A stretch of DNA of 64,000 nt, taken from NCBI RefSeq assembly GCF_963675395.1, contig NZ_OY776223.1, positions 2,170,001 to 2,234,000 of the forward strand. Direction: 5' to 3'. Below, piece by piece: positions 56,407-62,901 of this stretch. A model generated the notes under the pieces. It had not been told where the DNA came from and did no database searches. It was given only the letters and a program-made list of their open reading frames with translations. Each line of letters starts with the position of its first letter. The first letter of the stretch is position 1. A program made the position numbers and the translations under genes. The DNA is from an uncultured Vibrio sp. GTDB lineage: Bacteria; Pseudomonadota; Gammaproteobacteria; Enterobacterales; Vibrionaceae.

Positions 56407-56865
56407 TTATTCTTTCGTTTCGGAAGCACAGGCTTGGCATTCACCATGCGTTTCAATAACTTGATTCGTGAGTTTGAATCCATGCTTTTCAGCATTCTTG
56501 GCTAACAAGGCTATCAAGTTTTCGTCTTCGAGTTCAACAACAGCACCACATTTATCACATATTAGTAATTGAAAAAAGTGCTGTTGGGTATTGAAAGAAC
56601 AACAAGTTATAAAACTGTTGGTCGATTCCACCCGATGTATAAAGCCTTGTTCGAGAAGAAAGTCCAGCGCTCGATAAACCGTAGGGGGTTTAGCTTGTGG
56701 TTCACTTTCTTTTAGTTGCTCCAATAGCTCATACGCACTTGATGCACTGCGATTCGAACAGATAAGTTCAAACACACGTCGTCGCTGGGGAGTCAATCTT
56801 ACTCCGCGCTCGGCGCAGATATTTTCAACTTGTTCAATGATTGTTGGGCTCAAACCTTTCACCAT
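56407..56865 (-). CDS. zur: Zinc uptake regulator Zur (Fur family)
   Basis: This 152-residue repressor shuts off zinc import genes when zinc is replete. The winged helix has GVRLTPQRRRVFELI and KPPTVYRALDFLLEQGFIHRVEST, which match Zur rather than Fur. The C-terminal zinc site has CDKCGAV and HGECQAC. I use the start MVKGLSPTIIEQ at 56865; an in-frame ATG at 56901 adds 12 residues. In V. cholerae the next gene is dusA, the gene interrupted here. Confidence 0.92.
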   Translation of the reverse strand: MVKGLSPTIIEQVENICAERGVRLTPQRRRVFELICSNRSASSAYELLEQLKESEPQAKPPTVYRALDFLLEQGFIHRVESTNSFITCCSFNTQQHFFQLLICDKCGAVVELEDENLIALLAKNAEKHGFKLTNQVIETHGECQACASETKE

Positions 56866-56901
56866 AACTATTGGAAGTGCTCTATTATAAATGGTTTCCA
56901 T

Positions 56902-57208
56902 ACGAAGTTCGTACAGAGATGTTCCATTTTACCTACTATCACTGCGAAAATCATGAATTAAAGCAAATCGCTCATCGCGTAGTAGGGTAATCGTCATCAC
57001 AGAATGACATGACTGTGCCTAAATTGTTTCTACTGGCCACTTTTTTTGCTAGCTGGACAATGCTCGCATCAGATACGCAGTAGGTTTATCCCCCAGGATC
57101 TTCTCGTTGAAACTGGCGCCTTGAAGTGACTGGGTATACAATACCCGACTTATTTTTGGGCGTACTGCTGCGCTCGACCTTGGTAATATAAAAACGGGTG
57201 TTGAAATC
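56902..57208. promoter_or_regulatory. zur-dusA divergent intergenic region
   Basis: This is chromosomal DNA between zur and the remnant of dusA, presumably holding both promoters. A small hairpin gggtat/ataccc (57132-57146) followed by a T-rich tract is visible. I saw no clear Zur box and no ORF. Confidence 0.4.
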
Positions 57209-57274
57209 ATGACTCATTCTTGCAGGCTCTCTGTAGCACCAATGCTTGATTGGTGCTACTTTCTTAAAAAGTAG
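57209..57274 (+). pseudogene. dusA: dusA 5' fragment truncated by element insertion
   Basis: ATG at 57209 opens a 21-codon frame, MTHSCRLSVAPMLDW then CYFLKK and TAG at 57274. The segment LSVAPMLDW is the conserved N-terminus of DusA, the tRNA-dihydrouridine synthase, which normally continues TDRHCRYF. From about codon 16 the sequence is foreign and AT rich. This is therefore the native start of dusA cut off by the element. The remainder of dusA should lie beyond 64000, probably with a replacement start supplied by the element. Confidence 0.88.
57233..57259. other. attL attachment site within dusA
   Basis: The dusA/element junction falls in a perfect inverted repeat: gtagcaccaat (57233-57243), spacer gcttg, attggtgctac (57249-57259). 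The left arm and spacer are dusA coding sequence; the end of the right arm is where dusA homology is lost. This fits the core site used by dusA-specific tyrosine recombinases. The matching attR is not in the window. Confidence 0.7.
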
Positions 57275-57599
57275 TTTATTATCAATGTCTTGTATTGATA
57301 GTACCCTTGGAGGGGATAAATAGGGGATGAAGAACCTCTAGAAATTAACTCACACATTCGACCATATCTATCTGAATCAAATAGTACACATCATTTCTCA
57401 CTTCTATAGCATATTTTATCGTTTTTGAGACGATTGTAAATTGCCATTCCAAAAATATCCTATCCAATTATTTTATTTTAAACAAAGAGTTAGGACTGTA
57501 TGCGAAAGTGAGGTTCCACTTTTCTACCTAAAAGGGTTTTGAGAGGAAACACAAATTCCGTTCTAATTTGAATTGTGTTTTGTCGATGTGGATTTTTAA
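57275..57599. other. AT-rich left end of the element, no gene seen
   Basis: I find no convincing ORF here. The only structure of note is an imperfect dyad acacaaattc (57549-57558) / gaattgtgt (57570-57578) just before the first gene, a possible operator. Confidence 0.4.
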
Positions 57600-57887
57600 A
57601 TGATCACTAAGTTCAATAATCTAGATGCAAAAGTTGTTTTGCTTATGAAGTTTGGTATGTCACCAGTGATTCCTTTACACGAAATAGCGGTGGAATATTT
57701 AGGAATGTCATTCAATACAGCACTAAAAAAAGCTAGGACTCAAAGTCTATCGTTACCAGCTTTTCGGTTAGATGACAGCCAAAAATCAGAATGGATGGTT
57801 AGTCTTGAAGATTTGGCTAATTTAATTACTCAGCAAGCTGACAAAGCTCGTGCTGAATGGGAAGAACTTAGAGATATTGCGTTATAG
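57600..57887 (+). CDS. PrtN-like (pyocin activator family) regulator
   Basis: This 95-residue protein resembles the pyocin activator PrtN family: LLMKFGMSPVIPLHEIAVEY, LGMSFNTALKKARTQSLSLP, and SLEDLANLITQQADKARAEW. These small proteins act as DNA-binding transcription activators in Pseudomonas pyocins and occur in many integrative elements. It is the first gene after attL and may control the element. No good ribosome binding site precedes the ATG, so expression level or start is uncertain. Confidence 0.7.
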   Translation: MITKFNNLDAKVVLLMKFGMSPVIPLHEIAVEYLGMSFNTALKKARTQSLSLPAFRLDDSQKSEWMVSLEDLANLITQQADKARAEWEELRDIAL

Positions 57888-57897
57888 AGGATGAGAG

Positions 57898-58221
57898 ATG
57901 GAATTATCGATACTTAAGCTTGAAACGCCTCAGTTTGTAACTGAAATGGAAGCCGTCTTACTACTTGCGGATAACCATCGCGCCAAACACTTTTTATGTT
58001 CGGCATTTTGTAGCTACTACAGATCTTCGTATGAGCAACGAGTTGATTTAACCCAAATGGACTTCGTTGATAGCAAGTATAAGATGTTATTTATAAATTT
58101 GGTGCTACACCGCCATAAAGGTTTCTATGGAGATGAAGAACTATACGAGTTGTTCGCTAAATGTAAGGCTTTTTTATGGGGGGAAAAGAAGCTTATTGAT
58201 CAGCTTCTTTTACCAGAATGA
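57898..58221 (+). CDS. Element-encoded protein of unknown function (107 aa)
   Basis: I do not recognise this protein. It is soluble, without signal or membrane segment, and has a conserved-looking aromatic stretch AKHFLCSAFCSYYRSSYEQR and a C-terminal KAFLWGEKKLIDQLLLPE. The start lies 10 bp after the PrtN-like gene with AGAGGATGAGAG upstream, so the two probably form one operon. Confidence 0.7.
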   Translation: MELSILKLETPQFVTEMEAVLLLADNHRAKHFLCSAFCSYYRSSYEQRVDLTQMDFVDSKYKMLFINLVLHRHKGFYGDEELYELFAKCKAFLWGEKKLIDQLLLPE

Positions 58222-58255
58222 CAGGGTTTTAAAGGTGATGTAATCCCTTTACAAG

Positions 58256-58292
58256 TAGTAATACTTTTCGAAGAATGAGGAAGGTATTACTA
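58256..58292. repeat. Inverted repeat upstream of the HUH protein gene
   Basis: tagtaatacttt (58256-58267) pairs with aaggtattacta (58281-58292) over 12 bp with one G-T pair. It lies in the short spacer before the HUH-type gene and is a candidate part of an origin of transfer or replication. Confidence 0.6.
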
Positions 58293-58330
58293 TCTTGACT
58301 ATACCTGACAAGATAAATAAGTTTGATACT

Positions 58331-58366
58331 CCATGTTTTATTTATTAGATTTAAAATAAAACATGG
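58331..58366. repeat. Perfect inverted repeat containing the HUH protein start codon
   Basis: ccatgttttattt (58331-58343) pairs perfectly with aaataaaacatgg (58354-58366), with a 10-nt loop. The ATG of the downstream gene (58363-58365) lies inside the right arm. Such a fold could be a recognition site for the protein, an operator, or a translation block. Confidence 0.65.
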
Positions 58367-59247
58367 GTATTAAAAATTGGACTGTTACCGTAGAGTCCGT
58401 TAAATCTACGGCAGCTCGTGAGCTATATCTAAACAATTTAAATCATCAAAACCATTCCAATACAGAGCGCATAATCAACATTTGGGGAAATGCGCAAACC
58501 AGCTTGAATATTCAGTATCAGTGTGAAAAGCGTAGGCTACAGCAGGCGATGAAAAGAAAAGGAGGTAGGCCTCCTCTCGCAGCAATGGAGTATGTATTCA
58601 CGTTGCCGAAAGGAATTAGACCAACCAAACAACAATGGCAGTCAATTCTAAAAAGAGTCGTTTCAAATCTGTCCCATTCGATAGGGCTTAACCCGAGAGA
58701 TTTTAATGGTATTGTACGAGCTGTTTTACATCAGCAAGAGCAAAATGCTTTACTGGGTACTGGTGATCATTTACATGTTGTTATCGGTAAGTTTAACAAT
58801 AACGGCTTGTATCTTAGTGAATTGCAGAAAAAGGGGGCAATTTATACTGCTAAGTTGAGTTTTAACGCTGCTGTGAGAGATGAACTGGGGATTGATCACA
58901 ATGATTACATAGCTAAAAAAAACTATGTTAAATCAGCAAAAAAGCGAGTGCCGCAATGGAAAGTAAAATCAGCGAGACAAAGAGAAGAGCAAGATAGGTC
59001 ACTAACTTTAATTGAGGCTAATCTCAACAAAGTACTAAACCAGTGTGAAAAATGGCTTAGGGCATTCGAGCTGGGAGACCGAAAACAGATGAATCGCCAG
59101 TATAACCGTATAACTAAATCACTTAATTTCTTGCTTCAAGAGGATATACAAAGTGATAAGTTTGTTCGATTGGTTGACTCTATGACTAAAGCGATAGATA
59201 AGAAGTCTAAAAAAGTTCAATTACCTAAGTTAACGACAAATATTTGA
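58363..59247 (+). CDS. Probable HUH-type relaxase or replication initiator
   Basis: This 294-residue basic protein has GDHLHVVIGK (His136 and His138), which fits the HUH metal-binding motif on a beta strand. Tyrosines at about 161 and 182 are candidates for the DNA nicking residue. The N-terminal part contains GGRPPLAAMEYVFTLPKGI and the C-terminal third is a charged helical region. The family call is from motif only, so it could be a mobilisation relaxase or a rolling-circle Rep. Two inverted repeats just upstream fit an adjacent nick site. No clear Shine-Dalgarno is present. Confidence 0.6.
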   Translation: MGIKNWTVTVESVKSTAARELYLNNLNHQNHSNTERIINIWGNAQTSLNIQYQCEKRRLQQAMKRKGGRPPLAAMEYVFTLPKGIRPTKQQWQSILKRVVSNLSHSIGLNPRDFNGIVRAVLHQQEQNALLGTGDHLHVVIGKFNNNGLYLSELQKKGAIYTAKLSFNAAVRDELGIDHNDYIAKKNYVKSAKKRVPQWKVKSARQREEQDRSLTLIEANLNKVLNQCEKWLRAFELGDRKQMNRQYNRITKSLNFLLQEDIQSDKFVRLVDSMTKAIDKKSKKVQLPKLTTNI

Positions 59248-59285
59248 GTTTTATTTATTAATTTATTAATTTGTAAATAAATACT

Positions 59286-59567
59286 ATGATTTTATGTAAT
59301 AGTACGTCTCCTTTGGTAAATGTAGCAATAAAAACCAAAGTAAAACAAATATTTATATCTAAATCGAAAGCGGTTTACCAAGTGGATCTAATATGGCTGA
59401 ATCAGATAACAGATGTACTAATCTACACCTCAATCGCTAATTATGCAGCTGACGGCAAGGTTATTGATGTAGACGATGATGATACTGTTGATGAGTGTAT
59501 AAAGATGGTTGTAATGAAAATCACTCAGCTTATTGAACAGGCTATACCTCCGCTTTTAATTAAATGA
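59286..59567 (+). CDS. Small element protein of unknown function (93 aa)
   Basis: I do not recognise this protein. It has basic and beta-rich N-terminal residues (IKTKVKQIFISKSKAVYQVD), an acidic patch DVDDDDTVDECIK and a helical end. It lies between the HUH gene and the retron promoter on the same strand, in AT-rich DNA, so its reality as a gene is likely but not certain. Confidence 0.5.
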   Translation: MILCNSTSPLVNVAIKTKVKQIFISKSKAVYQVDLIWLNQITDVLIYTSIANYAADGKVIDVDDDDTVDECIKMVVMKITQLIEQAIPPLLIK

Positions 59568-59570
59568 TTT

Positions 59571-59599
59571 TTGAATAAATGAAAAAATTCACTTATACT
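59571..59599 (+). promoter_or_regulatory. Predicted retron promoter
   Basis: -35 TTGAAT (59571-59576) and -10 TATACT (59594-59599) are spaced by exactly 17 bp. Initiation would fall near 59605-59607, at the first base of the retron RNA closing stem. Confidence 0.75.
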
Positions 59600-59606
59600 G
59601 GCGCAA

Positions 59607-59774
59607 CCTTTACGCGTGGATACTGAGTTGACGCTGTTAACTTATATCTTGTCGGGCGTTTAGCCAGACACACAGTTTATTGAGGACATTTAGGGCTGCG
59701 CAAGCTTCGCTTTGCACGATCCTTCGTTCCTCAGGAGCGCACAAAGCGAAGCTTGCGCTTCCTTAAGGTAAAGG
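59607..59774 (+). ncRNA. Retron msr-msd RNA
   Basis: A closing a1/a2 stem (cctttac 59607-59613 with gtaaagg 59768-59774) encloses msr and msd. msr has two stem-loops: agttgac/gttaact around gct (59626-59642) and gtcgggc/gccagac around gttta (59651-59669, one mismatch). msd is a long hairpin with a perfect 17-bp stem (59698-59714 with 59742-59758) and a partly paired tip. The likely branching guanosine is G59614 or G59616 just after a1. The layout, position before the effector and reverse transcriptase, and the promoter all support a retron RNA. Exact ends and msDNA length need experiment. Confidence 0.82.
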
Positions 59775-59806
59775 CAAATAAGGCGGCAATTAAGCCGCCT
59801 TATTTG
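59775..59806 (+). terminator. Terminator-like hairpin after the retron RNA
   Basis: A perfect 13-bp stem (59775-59787 with 59794-59806, AATTAA loop) starts immediately after a2. It has a GC core and A/T ends but only a short T tract, so it could end part of the transcription after the RNA while letting some reach the protein genes. Confidence 0.6.
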
Positions 59807-59849
59807 TAATTCAATGTAGCGAGTTTCTAATAACTAAAGGAGTAGTTCT

Positions 59850-60830
59850 TTGAGTTCCGCTGCTCAGGATGACTATCAAAAAAAAATAGGAGATCTCTTT
59901 AAGAGGCTTGATCTTCAGACCTTTGTAGTAAATCTACATCCAAGAATAACCTTCCTTTGTGGTGGACCAATCCAAGGCTCAGATACAGCTTTTCCCTCAA
60001 GTTTGAGAGAACGAATTCTAAATCATTTAAATGAACATCATGATGATATTGAGAAAAATACGGTAGTTGCTGAATCTTTTTCAGATTATTTTCAAAATGG
60101 TCAGTACAAAAACCTGCTTCAGTTTGAGGAGGATATTGCTAATATTGCTTCTCTGATAGTCGTGTGTTTAGAAAGCGCAGGTTCGTTAGTAGAATTTGGT
60201 CTTTTTTGTAATCATCCATCCTCGTCTACAAAATTACTTGTTTATATTCCTGAAGATCATTACGAAGAAGTTAACTCATTTATAACTTTAGGTCCTTTAG
60301 CTCAACTTCAATCAACGGCAGTAAATAGTGTTGCCTCTTATCCTTTTCCTGATTCACAAAGATATCAATATGAGCATATTGATATGGTGGTGGATGATTT
60401 ACTTAGTAGGCTAGATAATAGCCCGAAAACCGAAAGGTTTGATATAAATAACTCTGGTCACTTAGCTTTTTTAATTCATGATGTGATATCACTCTGTGCT
60501 CCAATAAAGAAACAAGAAATAGCAATGTCTTTGAGTTATATGGGTATTAATTGTGTTTCTGATAAGAGGTTATCTAGTCTTCTATATTTGTTATCAAAAG
60601 TTAAACTTATTGGCAAAAAGACATACAGCTATGTTGATTATTTTTATCCTTTATCACTAAGCCTACAGAAAGTGACTATAGGTAAGTTCAATGATTCATC
60701 TAACTTTGACCGTAATGCAAAACTTGCTGAGATTAAAATGACTTTTATGATGAATCCTGACAAACAAGAACAAACTTTGAAAAAACGTCGTTTGGTTTGG
60801 ACTAAAATCACCGAGTCTCTAGGAGAGTAA
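59850..60830 (+). CDS. Retron effector, nucleoside deoxyribosyltransferase-like (Ec86/St85 family)
   Basis: This 326-residue protein begins with a TTG at 59850 preceded by AAAGGAG at 7 nt. The N-terminal half is a nucleoside 2-deoxyribosyltransferase-like fold: ITFLCGGPIQGS (residues 33-44) and SAGSLVEFG with the expected catalytic Glu at 115, then NSFITLGPLAQL. These align with the Ec86 effector (ITIFLCGG, SPGSFTELG, SFINYGP). The C-terminal third looks like a winged helix. In Ec86 the effector is held inactive in a filament with msDNA and reverse transcriptase and is released by phage infection, which leads to abortive infection. It is 6 bp upstream of the reverse transcriptase. Confidence 0.88.
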   Translation: MSSAAQDDYQKKIGDLFKRLDLQTFVVNLHPRITFLCGGPIQGSDTAFPSSLRERILNHLNEHHDDIEKNTVVAESFSDYFQNGQYKNLLQFEEDIANIASLIVVCLESAGSLVEFGLFCNHPSSSTKLLVYIPEDHYEEVNSFITLGPLAQLQSTAVNSVASYPFPDSQRYQYEHIDMVVDDLLSRLDNSPKTERFDINNSGHLAFLIHDVISLCAPIKKQEIAMSLSYMGINCVSDKRLSSLLYLLSKVKLIGKKTYSYVDYFYPLSLSLQKVTIGKFNDSSNFDRNAKLAEIKMTFMMNPDKQEQTLKKRRLVWTKITESLGE

Positions 60831-60836
60831 TTATTT

Positions 60837-61784
60837 ATGGAATTAATTAATAAAATTTCGACAATTACTGGAGTTCCTAAAGGTACCTGCATTTCGCTAA
60901 TTGTAACTGCTCCTCGACGATATAAAAGATACGAGATTCCCAAAAGAAACGGCAGTGGTACACGTTTAATTGCTCAACCAGCTAAGAGTATTAAGACTCT
61001 ACAACGAGTTTGTATTGAAATTCTAAGAGACTATCTACCAGTGCATGGTGTTGCGATGGCTTATGAGGTTGGAGTTGGCATAAAACGAAATGCTAATAGA
61101 CACCGTTATCATCGATATGTATTGAAAATGGATTTCTCTGACTTTTTTCCATCAATAACACCAGAAGTCCTACTCAATACGATAAGTCGGCATGGTGTAG
61201 TTCTTTCTGACATTGATAAAATGGTTTTAACTAATCTGCTTTTTTGGAAGCCTACAAGACATAACGATAATCTTCAGTTAAGTATAGGAGCTCCTAGTTC
61301 TCCTTTTGTGTCTAATGCAGTAATGTTCTTTTTTGATTTAATGTTGAATGAGAAATGTAGGCAGTTAGGTATAACATATACGAGATATGCTGATGACCTA
61401 ATATTTAGTACTAACTTGAAAGATGTATTATTTGAAGTGCCAAGTTTATTATCTAGAGATGTACTCGCAAATACAGAGTTTAATTTTCTTTGTATCAATG
61501 AGGGTAAAACAGTCTTTGCATCGAAAAGAAATAATCGCCATATAACTGGTGTTACTATTACTAATGATGGACGATTATCTATTGGTCGTAAGCGAAAAAG
61601 AGTTTTAAGCTCTTTAATTCATAAATTTACTACTGGTGAGTTGAAAGACCCTATAGAAATAATGAAGTTAAAAGGCCTCCTTGGATTTGCGAAACATATA
61701 GAGCCAATATTCATACAGAGAATGGCTGTGAAGTATGGTTCTGAAATTATAGAACAGCTTAAAAAATATCCGACTAAAATATAA
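60837..61784 (+). CDS. Retron reverse transcriptase
   Basis: This 315-residue reverse transcriptase has retron-specific motif X as NANRH (residues 85-89), catalytic LKMDFSDFFPS with Asp99, GAPSSP at 151-156, YADD at 184-187 and the Y-region motif as ITG at 236-238 (VTG in many retrons). Length and lack of accessory domains are typical of retron enzymes. It would prime from a 2'-OH of the msr guanosine to make msDNA. It follows the effector in the same operon. Confidence 0.93.
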   Translation: MELINKISTITGVPKGTCISLIVTAPRRYKRYEIPKRNGSGTRLIAQPAKSIKTLQRVCIEILRDYLPVHGVAMAYEVGVGIKRNANRHRYHRYVLKMDFSDFFPSITPEVLLNTISRHGVVLSDIDKMVLTNLLFWKPTRHNDNLQLSIGAPSSPFVSNAVMFFFDLMLNEKCRQLGITYTRYADDLIFSTNLKDVLFEVPSLLSRDVLANTEFNFLCINEGKTVFASKRNNRHITGVTITNDGRLSIGRKRKRVLSSLIHKFTTGELKDPIEIMKLKGLLGFAKHIEPIFIQRMAVKYGSEIIEQLKKYPTKI

Positions 61785-61824
61785 ATATTACAAATATTGT
61801 TAATTTACAATATCGACAATCTAT

Positions 61825-61883
61825 CCACTTGTGACAGATTGCGCCCCCTAAAGGGAGGCGCATATTGTCACAGATTAGTGGAT
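61825..61883. repeat. Large dyad between convergent retron and ATPase genes
   Basis: Nested inverted repeats share one centre: tgtgaca (61830-61836) with tgtcaca (61866-61872) and gcgcc (61841-61845) with ggcgc (61857-61861), with equal 4-bp spacing, plus outer atccact/agtggat. It may be a bidirectional terminator, but the outer arms exceed what a terminator needs, so a protein-binding or origin role is possible. Confidence 0.6.
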
Positions 61884-62897
61884 TATAGAAATGATGTCAG
61901 CTTTGGTGCTATTCACTCCTTTTTTTTCAATTGTCACAAGTTTCTTTTTTATCAATGTATCTAGTGCACGTTTAATTTTTTGTCTGTCACTATCTTGTAT
62001 CTTACTTGTCGATGGGAATAGGGCTTGATTTAGCTCATGTCTAGTCATCGACTTTAAGGGATGTTTGTTGATTATATCTATAATGTTACTTATCCCGTTT
62101 CGTGTATCTGGAGCGTGCTGAGATAAATTTGCCAGCGACGTAATGGGTAAACCTTCTTCACAAGTAATGCCTAAGTCGACTTGTTTATACTGTATAGTTA
62201 TTGGTGGGGCAGTATCTGCATCTTTTTGCTTAGTATTAATAAGCATTACAGCAATATCACCTTTAATACGTTTCATTTTAAATTCAAAATCTATAGAGGC
62301 AACTAACGCATTACTACCTCTCGCTCCTTTGTTTATATCTTTACCTGAATGGTGAACGCATAGAATGGATGAATTAGTAGCTCCGCGAATGAAATCACAA
62401 GCTCTTACAAATTTTCCCATGTCGCTAGGGCTATTTTCATCTCCTTCCATACATCTTGCCAGAGTGTCTATTACAATAAGTTCAACTTTAACTTTCTTAG
62501 CTATTTCAAGTTGCTTAATTAATTCGATAAAGTCATTCTGTGCTTTAGGAGTATTTAAAGGCATACTAGAACCAAGAACCCATAGGTCATTTGTTAGTAG
62601 ATTATTAGTTCTCTCCCAAGCCTTAATTCTTCGCGATATGCCTTGTTGACCTTCCGCTGCAATGTACACGACAGCGCCTTGTTGAGTTATTTCTCCATGA
62701 TATTTTCTACCTGTAGCAATGGAACAAGCAAGGTCGATTGTTGTAAATGATTTGAAAGAGTCTGGCATACCATATAACACCCCTAAAGATTTATTGCGTA
62801 TTAAATTTTTCACTAACCAAGAGTGTTTAGCATCATAGTTAGTTGAACCTCTAGTTAGAGTCATTCCTGCATAAGAAAATTGTTTATTAGTTGTCAT
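61875..62897 (-). CDS. RepA-like AAA ATPase/helicase
   Basis: This 340-residue protein has a RecA-like core of the RepA/AAA_25 type: Walker A GMPDSFKS (residues 43-50), Walker B VELIVIDTLAR (Asp144), then CVHHSGKD and ARGSNALVA. A C-terminal winged-helix segment (about 265-340) follows. The family includes hexameric replicative helicases of small plasmids and phage-like elements. With the HUH protein it suggests the island can replicate after excision. It lies 4 bp after the recombinase gene on the same strand. Confidence 0.8.
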   Translation of the reverse strand: MTTNKQFSYAGMTLTRGSTNYDAKHSWLVKNLIRNKSLGVLYGMPDSFKSFTTIDLACSIATGRKYHGEITQQGAVVYIAAEGQQGISRRIKAWERTNNLLTNDLWVLGSSMPLNTPKAQNDFIELIKQLEIAKKVKVELIVIDTLARCMEGDENSPSDMGKFVRACDFIRGATNSSILCVHHSGKDINKGARGSNALVASIDFEFKMKRIKGDIAVMLINTKQKDADTAPPITIQYKQVDLGITCEEGLPITSLANLSQHAPDTRNGISNIIDIINKHPLKSMTRHELNQALFPSTSKIQDSDRQKIKRALDTLIKKKLVTIEKKGVNSTKADIISIIH

Positions 62898-62901
62898 TAT
62901 A

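Noticed and set aside
58335..59260. 13-bp direct repeat gttttatttatta flanking the HUH gene (58335 and 59248)
   Set aside because: The repeat is almost pure A/T in an AT-rich element, so chance similarity is likely; no insertion-type duplication is evident.
59698..59758. msd hairpin as an ordinary terminator or an IS end
   Set aside because: It lacks a T-run, is enclosed by a1/a2 pairing and msr stems, and lies before a retron effector and reverse transcriptase, so a retron RNA explains it better.
61875..62897. The RepA-like ATPase as part of the retron system
   Set aside because: It is on the opposite strand, coupled to the integrase, and separated from the reverse transcriptase by a convergent dyad, so it belongs to the element backbone.
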